This document shows positions 15,096-22,943 of a stretch of 41,558 bases of DNA, one piece after another. This DNA is from Mycobacterium sp. 852002-51057_SCH5723018 (lineage in GTDB: Bacteria > Actinomycetota > Actinomycetes > Mycobacteriales > Mycobacteriaceae). The notes under the pieces were generated by a model that saw nothing but the letters and a program-made list of their open reading frames with translations, searched no databases and was not told where the DNA came from. The position numbers were made by a program, and so were the translations under genes. Location: contig NZ_LZIR01000093.1 in assembly GCF_001667035.1 (NCBI RefSeq), positions 1-41,558 of the forward strand. Direction: 5' to 3'. Every line of letters starts with the position of its first letter. The stretch's first letter is position 1.

Positions 15096-15797
15096 CTAGA
15101 CCCGACGGGTGAGGGCCTCCGCGGCAGCCAGAAGGTCTGCGGCCCAGCGGGCCCCCGGCCGCCGCCCGATCCGGTCGATGGGCCCCGACACCGAAATCGC
15201 CGCGATCACGTCACCGCGGCCGTCACGCACCGGCGCCGACACGCTCGCGACGCCCGGCTCGCGCTCGGCGACGCTCTGTGCCCAACCGCGCCGGCGCACC
15301 TCGACCAGCGCCCGGTCGGTGAATTTCGCGGTCGGCAGCACGGCTTTCTGTGTCGCGGCGTCGCTGTAGGCGAGCAAGACTTTGGCGCCCGAGCCCGCGG
15401 TCATCGGCAACCGCGCGCCGACCGGGACCGTATCGCGAAGACCCGCAGCCGGTTCCACGGCGGCCACGCAGACCCGGGAAGTGCCCTCGCGGCGATACAG
15501 CTGCACACTTTCGCCGGTCGTCTCGCGCAACGCGGGCAGCACCGCCGCGCTCGCCGCCAGCAGGGGATCGTCGACACGGGCCGCGAGTTCGGTGACCGCG
15601 GGACCCAGACCCCAACGCCCTTCGCCGTCGCGCGCCACCAGCCGATGGACCTCCAGGGCGGCCGCCAGCCGGTAGGCGGTGGCCCTGGGCAACGCGGTTC
15701 GCTCGCACAGTTCGGCCAACCCGCACGGGGATTCCGCGATCGTCTGCAGCACGCCCACCGCTTTGTCGAGGACGCCGATGCCGCTATGCTGTCTCAC
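15096..15797 (-). CDS. IclR-family regulator of leuCD (LtbR/NdgR type)
   Basis: 233 residues from GTG 15797, exactly the length of Rv2989. The open frame continues upstream to 16094, but that part is antisense to leuC. An N-terminal winged helix (about 5-65) reads GVLDKAVGVLQTIAESPCG then LAELCERTALPRATAYRLAAALE. The C-terminal IclR effector domain contains RDTVPVGARLPMTAGSGAKVLLAY and the closing AAISVSGPIDRI. Homologues next to leuCD (LtbR in Corynebacterium, NdgR in Streptomyces) control leucine genes, and LtbR represses leuCD. The divergent arrangement and the palindromes between the two starts support autoregulation plus control of leuCD. The ligand is not known from sequence. Confidence 0.88.
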   Translation of the reverse strand: MRQHSGIGVLDKAVGVLQTIAESPCGLAELCERTALPRATAYRLAAALEVHRLVARDGEGRWGLGPAVTELAARVDDPLLAASAAVLPALRETTGESVQLYRREGTSRVCVAAVEPAAGLRDTVPVGARLPMTAGSGAKVLLAYSDAATQKAVLPTAKFTDRALVEVRRRGWAQSVAEREPGVASVSAPVRDGRGDVIAAISVSGPIDRIGRRPGARWAADLLAAAEALTRRV

Positions 15798-15833
15798 ATA
15801 GAGATAGTAGCGTCTCGCATGCTGAGATGCAGC
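15784..15833. promoter_or_regulatory. Divergent IclR-gene/leuC promoter with palindromic operators
   Basis: Three TCTC/GAGA inverted repeats are packed here: TCTCACATAGAGA (15792-15804), GAGATAGTAGCGTCTC (15801-15816) and TCTCGCATGCTGAGA (15813-15827, centred on the palindrome GCATGC). Overlapping them is a reverse -10 (TACTAT on the minus strand, 15809-15804) six bases before the regulator GTG, which implies a leaderless transcript, and a forward TAGCGT (15808-15813). A regulator bound here would block both promoters. Confidence 0.6.
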
Positions 15834-15857
15834 CCCGAAGCACCGAACAGAGGCGAA

Positions 15858-17306
15858 ATGGCACACGACACCAAGGCGGACGGTCCAGGCACGCCGCGCA
15901 CCATGGCCGAAAAGGTATGGGCCGACCACGTTGTGGTTCCCGGCTCGTCGGGTGACGGGACCGGTGCGCCCGACTTGATCTATATCGATCTGCATTTGGT
16001 GCACGAGGTCACCAGCCCGCAGGCATTCGACGGCCTGCGCCTGGCCGGCCGGCCCGTGCGGCGGCCCGACCTGACGCTTGCCACCGAGGACCACAACGTG
16101 CCCACCGTGGACATCGACAAGCCGATCGCCGACCCGGTGTCGCGCACCCAGGTAGAGACGTTGCGGCGAAACTGCGCTGAATTCGGCGTCCGGCTATACC
16201 CGATGGGCGACATCGACCAGGGCATCGTGCATGTCGTCGGGCCCCAATTGGGCCTGACCCAACCGGGAATGACGATCGTCTGTGGGGACAGTCACACTTC
16301 CACCCATGGCGCGTTCGGGGCGCTGGCGATGGGGATCGGCACCTCGGAGGTTGAACACGTGCTGGCCACCCAGACGTTGCCGCTGCGGCCCTTCAAGACG
16401 ATGGCGGTCAATGTCGACGGTCAGCTGCCCGCCGGTGTCACCGCCAAGGACATCATCCTGGTGTTGATCGCCAAGATCAGCACCGGCGGCGGCCAGGGCC
16501 ACGTCATCGAATACCGCGGCAGCGCCATCGAATCGCTGTCGATGGAGGGCCGGATGACGGTCTGCAACATGAGCATCGAAGCCGGCGCCCGGGCCGGCAT
16601 GGTCGCGCCGGACGAGACCACTTACGAGTTCTTGCGCGGCCGCCCGCACGCGCCGACCGGGGCGCAGTGGGATGCCGCGCTTCGGTACTGGCGGCAGCTG
16701 CGCACCGACCCGGGCGCCGTCTTCGACACCGAGGTCTATCTCGACGCGGCCTCGTTGAGCCCGTTCGTCACGTGGGGAACGAACCCCGGCCAGGGGGTGC
16801 CCCTGTCCGCGGCCGTGCCGGATCCCGAACAGATGCCCGACGAAGGCGAACGGCAGGCCGCCGAGAAAGCCTTGGCGTACATGGACCTTCGGCCGGGCAC
16901 GGCGATGCGTGATATCGGTGTCGACGCCGTGTTCGTCGGCTCTTGTACCAACGGTCGTATCGAAGACCTGCGCGCGGTGGCCGACGTGTTGCGTGGCCGC
17001 AAGGTGGCCGACGGGGTCCGGATGCTCGTCGTCCCGGGCTCCATGCGGGTGCGCGCGCAGGCCGAAGCCGAAGGGCTGGGTGAGGTTTTCACCGCCGCGG
17101 GCGCCGAGTGGCGGCAGGCGGGGTGCTCGATGTGCCTGGGAATGAACCCCGATCAGCTCGCGCCGGGGGAGCGGTGCGCCGCGACGTCCAACCGCAATTT
17201 CGAAGGGCGGCAGGGTAAAGGCGGACGCACGCATCTGGTGTCGCCGGCCGTCGCCGCCGCGACGGCGGTAACGGGCAGGCTGTCCGCGCCGGCCGACCTG
17301 AACTAA
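15858..17306 (+). CDS. leuC: 3-isopropylmalate dehydratase large subunit
   Basis: 482 residues from ATG 15858, which has an AGAGG Shine-Dalgarno. An in-frame ATG at 15819 lies five bases after a possible -10 (TAGCGT) and could give a leaderless form 13 residues longer. With LeuD it isomerises 2-isopropylmalate to 3-isopropylmalate through a [4Fe-4S] cluster. Cluster ligands are Cys363 (VGSCTNGR), Cys423 and Cys426 (CSMCLGMN). The aconitase-type segment CGDSHTSTHGAFGALAMGIG is present. The N-terminus carries about ten extra residues compared with M. tuberculosis LeuC. It is followed by leuD 22 bases later. Confidence 0.96.
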   Translation: MAHDTKADGPGTPRTMAEKVWADHVVVPGSSGDGTGAPDLIYIDLHLVHEVTSPQAFDGLRLAGRPVRRPDLTLATEDHNVPTVDIDKPIADPVSRTQVETLRRNCAEFGVRLYPMGDIDQGIVHVVGPQLGLTQPGMTIVCGDSHTSTHGAFGALAMGIGTSEVEHVLATQTLPLRPFKTMAVNVDGQLPAGVTAKDIILVLIAKISTGGGQGHVIEYRGSAIESLSMEGRMTVCNMSIEAGARAGMVAPDETTYEFLRGRPHAPTGAQWDAALRYWRQLRTDPGAVFDTEVYLDAASLSPFVTWGTNPGQGVPLSAAVPDPEQMPDEGERQAAEKALAYMDLRPGTAMRDIGVDAVFVGSCTNGRIEDLRAVADVLRGRKVADGVRMLVVPGSMRVRAQAEAEGLGEVFTAAGAEWRQAGCSMCLGMNPDQLAPGERCAATSNRNFEGRQGKGGRTHLVSPAVAAATAVTGRLSAPADLN

Positions 17307-17328
17307 GAACACTGAATCGAGGACGAGG

Positions 17329-17925
17329 ATGGAAGCCTTTCGCACCCACACCGGTATTGGCGTGCCGCTGCGGCGGTCCAATGTCGATACCGACCAGATC
17401 ATTCCCGCGGTGTATTTGAAGCGCGTAACCCGAACCGGTTTCGAGGACGGCTTGTTCGCTTCGTGGCGGTCGGATCCGTCATTCGTGCTAAACCTCAGCC
17501 CCTTTGATCGCGGCTCGGTTCTGGTGGCCGGACCCGATTTCGGCACCGGCTCGTCGCGTGAGCACGCGGTGTGGGCGCTGATGGACTACGGGTTCCGGGT
17601 CGTCATCTCGTCTCGATTCGGTGACATTTTTCGGGGCAACGCCGGCAAGGCGGGACTGCTGGCGGCCGAAGTTTCCCAAGACGGCGTGGAACTTCTTTGG
17701 AAGCTGATCGAGCAGAGCCCTGGCTTGGAAATCACTGCCAATCTTCAAGATCGGAATATCACCGCCGGAACGGCGGTGCTGCCGTTCAAGATTGACGACC
17801 ACACCGCTTTCAGACTGCTCGAAGGTCTTGACGATATAGCCGTTACGCTGCGGAAACTCGACGAAATCGAGGCATTCGAGGCGGCGCGCCCGGAGTGGAA
17901 ACCGCGCACTCTACCCACCTCCTGA
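17329..17925 (+). CDS. leuD: 3-isopropylmalate dehydratase small subunit
   Basis: 198 residues from ATG 17329, with a GGACGAGG Shine-Dalgarno. This is the swivel domain of isopropylmalate isomerase, which supplies substrate-recognition residues to the LeuC active site. Typical segments are RSNVDTDQIIPAVYLKRV near the N-terminus, GPDFGTGSSREHAVWAL, and SRFGDIFRGNAGKAGLL. Length equals that of mycobacterial LeuD (Rv2987c). Directly downstream is a hairpin and then the hupB promoter region. Confidence 0.96.
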   Translation: MEAFRTHTGIGVPLRRSNVDTDQIIPAVYLKRVTRTGFEDGLFASWRSDPSFVLNLSPFDRGSVLVAGPDFGTGSSREHAVWALMDYGFRVVISSRFGDIFRGNAGKAGLLAAEVSQDGVELLWKLIEQSPGLEITANLQDRNITAGTAVLPFKIDDHTAFRLLEGLDDIAVTLRKLDEIEAFEAARPEWKPRTLPTS

Positions 17926-17929
17926 GGGG

Positions 17930-17961
17930 CCGACCGGGACGGTTTTTCTTCTCGGTCGGCT
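17930..17961 (+). terminator. Hairpin after leuD
   Basis: GCCGACCG pairs with CGGTCGGC around a 16-base loop that itself contains five T. It lies just after the leuD stop. The T-run is in the loop rather than after the stem, so it is not a textbook intrinsic terminator. Confidence 0.5.
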
Positions 17962-18058
17962 AAGTAAACCGGCCCGATTCCGCGGTCCGCCACCGGTCAA
18001 GGGAGGCAACCGGATTCCGAAAACATCGGTCGTTCGGTCCTGAAATTGCGCGTGGCTC

Positions 18059-18123
18059 TTGGAAATTTGCTGGGTGAGGGTTTACCGTGTCCACTAGTCG
18101 GTTCGCAAAACGAGGACCACTAG
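18059..18123 (+). promoter_or_regulatory. hupB promoter and structured 5' leader
   Basis: TTGGAA (18059-18064) and TACCGT (18083-18088) are 18 bases apart, predicting a start near 18095. The leader would then contain an imperfect hairpin, CTAGT.GGT.CG (18093-18104) against CG..ACC.ACTAG (18110-18123) around CAAAA, ending shortly before the Shine-Dalgarno GGAGGG (18128-18133). The structure may affect translation; this is inference. Confidence 0.4.
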
Positions 18124-18139
18124 CTTCGGAGGGTTTTGG

Positions 18140-18790
18140 ATGAACAAAGCAGAGCTCATTGACGTGCTCACGCAGAAATTGGGCTCGGACCGTCGGCAAG
18201 CGACCGCTGCCGTCGAGAATGTCGTCGACACCATTGTGCGTGCGGTGCACAAGGGTGACAGCGTCACAATTACCGGGTTCGGTGTGTTCGAGCAGCGCCG
18301 GCGCGCGGCGCGGGTCGCCCGCAATCCGCGTACCGGCGAGACGGTGAAGGTGAAGCCGACGTCGGTCCCGGCGTTCCGGCCCGGTGCTCAATTCAAAGCG
18401 GTTGTCTCTGGCGCACAGCGCCTCCCGGCGGAAGGACCGGCCGTGAAACGTGGTGTGGTAGCAAGCGGTGGCGCGGCCAAGAAGGCTGCCAAGAAGGCGC
18501 CGGCGAAGAAGGCGGCGAGCAAGACCACGGCCAAGAAGGCCGCGACCAAGGCCCCGGCCAAGAAGGCGGCGACCAAGGCCCCGGCCAAGAAGGCGGCGAC
18601 CAAGGCCCCGGCCAAGAAGGCGGCCACCAAGGCCCCCGCCAAGAAGGCGGCGACCAAGGCGACTTCGGCGGCCAAGAAGGCTCCGGCCAAGAAGGCCGCC
18701 ACCAAGGCTCCGGCCAAGAAGGCAGCCTCAAAGAGACCGGCCAGCAAGGCTCCTGCCAAGAAGACCACCTCGCGGCGCGGCCGCAAGTAG
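18140..18790 (+). CDS. hupB: HU-like nucleoid protein with Lys/Ala repeat tail
   Basis: 216 residues from ATG 18140, behind Shine-Dalgarno GGAGGG. Residues 1-90 are an HU domain (MNKAELIDVLTQKLGS at the start, then TITGFGVFEQRRRAARVARNPRTG, shown here as the DNA-binding arm region around 45-70). Residues 100-216 form a basic, eukaryotic H1-like tail built of PAKKAATKA-type repeats, ending TTSRRGRK. Mycobacterial HupB (also called MDP1) compacts DNA and also has roles in iron response and growth control. The repeats at DNA level are near-identical 27-base units (about 18541-18660) and so are prone to copy-number change between strains. It is convergent with mutT1 across a shared terminator. 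Confidence 0.97.
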   Translation: MNKAELIDVLTQKLGSDRRQATAAVENVVDTIVRAVHKGDSVTITGFGVFEQRRRAARVARNPRTGETVKVKPTSVPAFRPGAQFKAVVSGAQRLPAEGPAVKRGVVASGGAAKKAAKKAPAKKAASKTTAKKAATKAPAKKAATKAPAKKAATKAPAKKAATKAPAKKAATKATSAAKKAPAKKAATKAPAKKAASKRPASKAPAKKTTSRRGRK

Positions 18791-18798
18791 GAAGTTCC

Positions 18799-18853
18799 AC
18801 ACGCGAATACCCTTCGGGGTGGCAGCGACGCCACCCGGAGGGTATTCGCGTGT
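18799..18853. terminator. Bidirectional terminator between hupB and mutT1
   Basis: ACACGCGAATACCCT (18799-18813) pairs perfectly with AGGGTATTCGCGTGT (18839-18853), and the stem continues inward through TCGGGGTGGC with GCCACCCGGA (one mismatch) around AGCGAC. The hairpin begins 8 bases after the hupB stop and touches the mutT1 stop codon, so it can serve both genes. Confidence 0.8.
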
Positions 18854-19800
18854 CAGGCCCGCACGTTGGCGGCCAGGGCGCCGCCGATGTGGTCGGCGGC
18901 GACCAGCCGGCCGCCTGACAGCGACAGCACCCACGTACTGCCCTTGTGGTTGCGGGACTTATCGGGCTTCACGCCGTCGCGATCGCACCACCACTCGATC
19001 AGGTCCGGAATCACCTTGCCCTGGGTACAGATCACCGGGGTGCCTTCCTCCGCCGCGATCTGCAGCATCCGGTGGCGCCCGCGTTTAGGGCTCTTGGAGT
19101 AGGACTCCTCGGTCAGCATGGGCTCGTTCTGCACGGTCACCCCGAGTTCTTCGGCGAGCGGTTCGACGGTCTGCTGGCAGCGGAGCCGGTCGGCCGCGTG
19201 CACGCCGGTGGCGCCGAAGGCCAGCAGCTGCGGAACCAGTGCCTCGGCCTGCGCGAGTCCGCGCTTGTCCAGCGGTCGCTTGGTGTCGTCGCCCTTGAAA
19301 CGTGACTTCCGCCCGGCGGTGGCGTGCCGGACCACCAGGACGCTATGCGTGTCGGCGGGGTGTTTAGCGAAGCGGCGCAACATCTTTCGATCGTGGCTGT
19401 AGGTGAGTTTGTCTTTCGCGTCGGCGACCGGCAGCCACACCAACTCATCGACCTCGCTGCCCGGTGCGAACTCGCCGCCGGTGCTGCGCGCCGCCCAGTA
19501 GTAGACCTTTTTGACGCCTTGGTCGATCGGGTAGCTCACCATGTCGAGCCGCCTGCCGAGCACGGCGCCGTGACCCGTTTCCTCCAATATCTCCCGGACC
19601 GCGGCGACGGGCGCCGTCTCACCCGGGTCCACTTTGCCCTTGGGCAGCGACCAGTCGTCGTAGCGGGGGCGATGGATCACGGCGATCTCGAGGTCCGGTT
19701 CGGCGGAATCGGCGTGGCCCGGTCGCCACAACACCGCGCCTGCGGCGTACACGATCTTGCTCCCCGAGCGCCGAGCGGCGGACGAGTTCTGGGTCGGCAA
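18853..19800 (-). CDS. mutT1: Nudix hydrolase with C-terminal histidine phosphatase domain
   Basis: 315 residues from an inferred TTG start at 19800. AGGAG lies about six bases upstream of it and the N-terminus then aligns with M. tuberculosis MutT1 (Rv2985), so TTG is preferred. The N-terminal Nudix box runs from Gly55 (GKVDPGE) to REILEETG (69-76). The C-terminal half is an RHG-type phosphatase with VVRHATAG (catalytic His159). MutT1 hydrolyses 8-oxo-dGTP/GTP and related nucleotides and so limits mutation, and in mycobacteria it also acts on diadenosine polyphosphates. The phosphatase motif has Ala in place of the usual Gly after RH. It lies downstream of ppk in the same direction. Confidence 0.93.
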   Translation of the reverse strand: MPTQNSSAARRSGSKIVYAAGAVLWRPGHADSAEPDLEIAVIHRPRYDDWSLPKGKVDPGETAPVAAVREILEETGHGAVLGRRLDMVSYPIDQGVKKVYYWAARSTGGEFAPGSEVDELVWLPVADAKDKLTYSHDRKMLRRFAKHPADTHSVLVVRHATAGRKSRFKGDDTKRPLDKRGLAQAEALVPQLLAFGATGVHAADRLRCQQTVEPLAEELGVTVQNEPMLTEESYSKSPKRGRHRMLQIAAEEGTPVICTQGKVIPDLIEWWCDRDGVKPDKSRNHKGSTWVLSLSGGRLVAADHIGGALAANVRA

Positions 19801-19874
19801 GTCAACTCCTGCAGGTCAATTCGGCTAGGGTCGCTCCGGCCGTGGGCGTGAACCTGGAAAGCTACCACATAGGC

Positions 19875-22067
19875 TCAAGTGCCGCGGTGCAGCTCCATCA
19901 GTGACTCCTGATGATCGCGCACGCTATGACCATCTTGTGGCGATGCCGTCCACTGCCCGTCGGGCCCGAGCTCCCAGCACCGAGTGGACGGGTCCAGAGC
20001 GGACTCGAACAAGTCGTCCAGATATGCGGTGAGCCTTGGGTCCTTGACCTGAACCAGCACCTCGACTCGCCGGTCGAGGTTGCGGTGCATCATGTCCGCA
20101 CTGCCGATCCAGAACTCGTTGATGCGATCGAAATGGACGATCCGCGAGTGCTCCAGGAATCGGCCGAGGATCGAGCGGACGGAAATGTTCTCCGAAAAGC
20201 CTTCCGCGCCGGGGCGCAGCGCGCAGATGCCGCGCACCACTATCTCGACGCGCACGCCGGCCTGGGACGCGCGATAAAGCGCGTCGATGACCTGCTCGTC
20301 GACAAGGGCGTTCATCTTGAGCCGGATGCGCCCCCCGCCGCTTTCGCGGTGAGCCTCGACCTCGCGCTCGACGCGCGCGATGATGCCGGCGCGAATGCTG
20401 TGCGGCGCCACCAAGAGGTTGCGGTAGGACACCTTGCGCGAGTAGCCGGTGAGCGAATTGAACAGGTCGGTCAGGTCTGCCCCGATGTCGGGGGCGGCCG
20501 TGAGGAGACCGACGTCCTCATACAGCCGCGCCGTCTTGCCGTTGTAGTTGCCGGTCCCCACATGGCAGTAGCGCCGGATCGTTGAACCTTCGCGGCGCAC
20601 CACCAGGCAGGTCTTGCAGTGTGTCTTGAGCCCGACGAACCCGTAGACCACATGGACGCCCGCCTGCTCCAGCGTGCGGGCCCAGCGAATGTTGGCCTGT
20701 TCGTCGAAGCGCGCCTTGATCTCCACCATTGCCACCACTTGCTTTCCGGCCTCGGCGGCGGCGATGAGCGCCCGGACGATCGGCGAATCACCGGACGTGC
20801 GGTACAGGGTCTGTTTGATCGCCAGCACGTTGGGATCGGCCGCCGACTGCTCGATGAAACGCTGCACGCTGGTGGAGAATGAGTCGTACGGGTGGTGCAC
20901 CAGCACATCGCCTTCGCGCAGCGTCGCGAAGATGCTCTTGGGTGTTTCGCGATCGACGAAGGCGGGGTGGGTGTCCGGAATGAACGGCCGGTCCTTGAGC
21001 GCCGGACGGTCCAGCCCGTAGATCTGCCACAACGACGAAAGGTCCAGAAGGCCGGGCACTTCGATGACGTCATCGGGATTCACTTCGAGTTCCCGCAGCA
21101 GCAATTCCAGCATGCCTTCGGTCATGTCGTCGGCGATCTCGAGCCGCACCGGTGGGCCGAACCGCCTGCGCGCCAACTCCCGCTCCAGCGCCTGGAGCAG
21201 GTCTTCGTCGCGGTCCTCTTCCACCTCGAAGTCGGCGTTGCGGGTAATGCGGAACGCGTGATGCTCGACGATTTCCATGCCCGAGAACAGCAGCGGAAGG
21301 AACGCCGCGATCAGTTCTTCCATTGGCAGGTACCGGATTATGGTCTGCCCCTCGGCCCCGTCGAGCCCCTCGCGGCCGTCGAGTTCGACGAAGCGATCGA
21401 CGTTGTTGGGCACCTTGACCCGGGCGAAGTGCGTGCCGCCGTCCTCGGGGTGGCGGACCGTGACCGCCAGATTCAGGCTCAGCCCGCTGACGAACGGGAA
21501 CGGGTGAGCGGGGTCGACGGCCAGTGGTGTCAGGACCGGGAAGACCTGCTCGTTGAAATACGTCGACAGTTGGTCGCGCTCAGCCTGATCCAGATCGGCC
21601 CACGTGACAATATGAATGCCTTCCTCGGCCAGCGCCGGTCGTACCGAATCCAGAAACACCCGGGCGTGCCGGGTAGCGATTCGCTGGGTCTGTTCGCCGA
21701 TGCGCGCCAGCTGTTCGCGCGGGCTCAGGCCGTCGGCCGAGCGGACCGACAGCCCCATCTCGTCGCGGCGCTTGAGGCCCGCGACCCGAACCATGTAGAA
21801 CTCGTCGAGATTGGAAGCGAAGATCGCCAAGAACTTGGCGCGCTCCAGCAGCGGCAGGGAGTTGTCGTCCGCGAGCGCCAGCACGCGCGCATTGAAGTCC
21901 AGCCAGCTCAGTTCGCGGTTGAGGTAGCGGTCCTCCGGCAGCGCGTCCTGGATGGCGGCGGGTGTCGCCGCAGGCGGCGCCGCCACGGCCGAGTCGTCGG
22001 TCCGCCATTCAGTTTCTTCCAGGCGCGTTTCGGCTTCGATTTCAGTCACCATGGAATCATTGCTCAT
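19875..22067 (-). CDS. ppk: Polyphosphate kinase 1
   Basis: 730 residues from ATG 22067. It reversibly transfers the terminal phosphate of ATP to inorganic polyphosphate. After an acidic, Ala-rich N-terminal stretch of ~45 residues come the N domain (RYLNRELSWLDFNARVLALA), the head domain, and two phospholipase D-like C domains. The autophosphorylated His is His502 in CHVGTGNYN, and the second conserved His is in RFLEHSRIVHF. KTHCKTCLVVRREG is also present. Size and position match Rv2984. It is 90 bases downstream of fbiD and probably co-transcribed with it and mutT1. Confidence 0.96.
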   Translation of the reverse strand: MSNDSMVTEIEAETRLEETEWRTDDSAVAAPPAATPAAIQDALPEDRYLNRELSWLDFNARVLALADDNSLPLLERAKFLAIFASNLDEFYMVRVAGLKRRDEMGLSVRSADGLSPREQLARIGEQTQRIATRHARVFLDSVRPALAEEGIHIVTWADLDQAERDQLSTYFNEQVFPVLTPLAVDPAHPFPFVSGLSLNLAVTVRHPEDGGTHFARVKVPNNVDRFVELDGREGLDGAEGQTIIRYLPMEELIAAFLPLLFSGMEIVEHHAFRITRNADFEVEEDRDEDLLQALERELARRRFGPPVRLEIADDMTEGMLELLLRELEVNPDDVIEVPGLLDLSSLWQIYGLDRPALKDRPFIPDTHPAFVDRETPKSIFATLREGDVLVHHPYDSFSTSVQRFIEQSAADPNVLAIKQTLYRTSGDSPIVRALIAAAEAGKQVVAMVEIKARFDEQANIRWARTLEQAGVHVVYGFVGLKTHCKTCLVVRREGSTIRRYCHVGTGNYNGKTARLYEDVGLLTAAPDIGADLTDLFNSLTGYSRKVSYRNLLVAPHSIRAGIIARVEREVEAHRESGGGRIRLKMNALVDEQVIDALYRASQAGVRVEIVVRGICALRPGAEGFSENISVRSILGRFLEHSRIVHFDRINEFWIGSADMMHRNLDRRVEVLVQVKDPRLTAYLDDLFESALDPSTRCWELGPDGQWTASPQDGHSVRDHQESLMELHRGT

Positions 22068-22157
22068 CGCCCGCTGTGCTGCCAGCGTCCGAGGTCCATC
22101 GATTCGCCGTTGGTGTGCCGTTCATCGCCTGGACAGGTTTGCTGCTGTGCCGGCGGG

Positions 22158-22820
22158 CTAATGCTGCGAGAGGGCCCGGGCGGTCGCCGATCCCACCCCG
22201 AGGCGTCGCGCGGCGGCCAGGTCGGCGGGCGTGTCGACGTCGCACCGCAGGCCGGGCCACGCACCCGTCAGCTCGATCGCGCCCGAACGGCGGTGCCGCG
22301 CGCAGGAATCCGGCCCAAAGTGCGGATCGAGCGCAGCTCCGAACGCGCAGAGCGCGGCGGTTCCCGTTGCCAACCGGTCGGCAACGAAGCTGCGCCGGTG
22401 CTGGCGGGCGGCGGCGATCGCCTCGGCCAGTTCCTGAGTCTGCAAGGCGGGCAAATCTCCTTGCAGCACAACGATATTCGAGAATGTCAGGACTAGGGCC
22501 CGCTCCGCCGAGGCGATCGCGTTGTTCAGTGGATCGCTGTGGCCCTCGGGCGTCGGATCGGCCAGCACGTCCACTCCGAGTTCGATCGCCGTGGCCGCCG
22601 CGGCTTCGTCGGGCGTGACGACGGTGATCGAGCCCAGCGCCGCGACGCCCGCCGCGGCGGACAGGGTGTCGACCAACATGGCCAGCACCACAGCCTCCCG
22701 GGTGCGCGCCGAGAACACCGGGGCCAGCCTGGTCTTCGCGGCGGTCAACCGCTTGACGGCGATGATGAGCGCCACATCACCAACGTTGTCGCCCCCGCCG
22801 CCGGCGCGTGTGCCGCTCAT
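22158..22820 (-). CDS. fbiD: Phosphoenolpyruvate guanylyltransferase (F420 biosynthesis)
   Basis: 220 residues from ATG 22820. It is a MobA/CofC-type nucleotidyltransferase: the N-terminal VALIIAVKRLTAAKTRLAP binds GTP, VVLQGDLPAL holds the metal-binding Asp, and GLRCDVDTPADLAAARRLG near the end closes the active site. In mycobacteria this protein (Rv2983, FbiD) activates phosphoenolpyruvate with GTP to start the F420 side chain, while archaeal CofC prefers phospholactate. An N-terminal Gly-rich dozen residues is extra. It is divergent from gpsA, with 123 bases between starts, and heads a leftward unit with ppk and mutT1. Confidence 0.92.
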   Translation of the reverse strand: MSGTRAGGGGDNVGDVALIIAVKRLTAAKTRLAPVFSARTREAVVLAMLVDTLSAAAGVAALGSITVVTPDEAAAATAIELGVDVLADPTPEGHSDPLNNAIASAERALVLTFSNIVVLQGDLPALQTQELAEAIAAARQHRRSFVADRLATGTAALCAFGAALDPHFGPDSCARHRRSGAIELTGAWPGLRCDVDTPADLAAARRLGVGSATARALSQH

Positions 22821-22943
22821 GGCGCCATCCTGCCAGCGGCGCTGCCCGCATCGCTGTGAGGCTGGAGCGCGTGACGCCGGACCGCCGCTGGATCTAAGGT
22901 GTAGCGGCTGCAGATGCCGCGCGACGACAGAAGGGGGTGGTGA

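Noticed and set aside
18388..18834. Reverse frame with a repeated hydrophobic Leu/Ala/Phe pattern opposite hupB
   Set aside because: It looks like a membrane protein only because it is antisense to Lys/Ala repeats; no start signal and no conservation expected.
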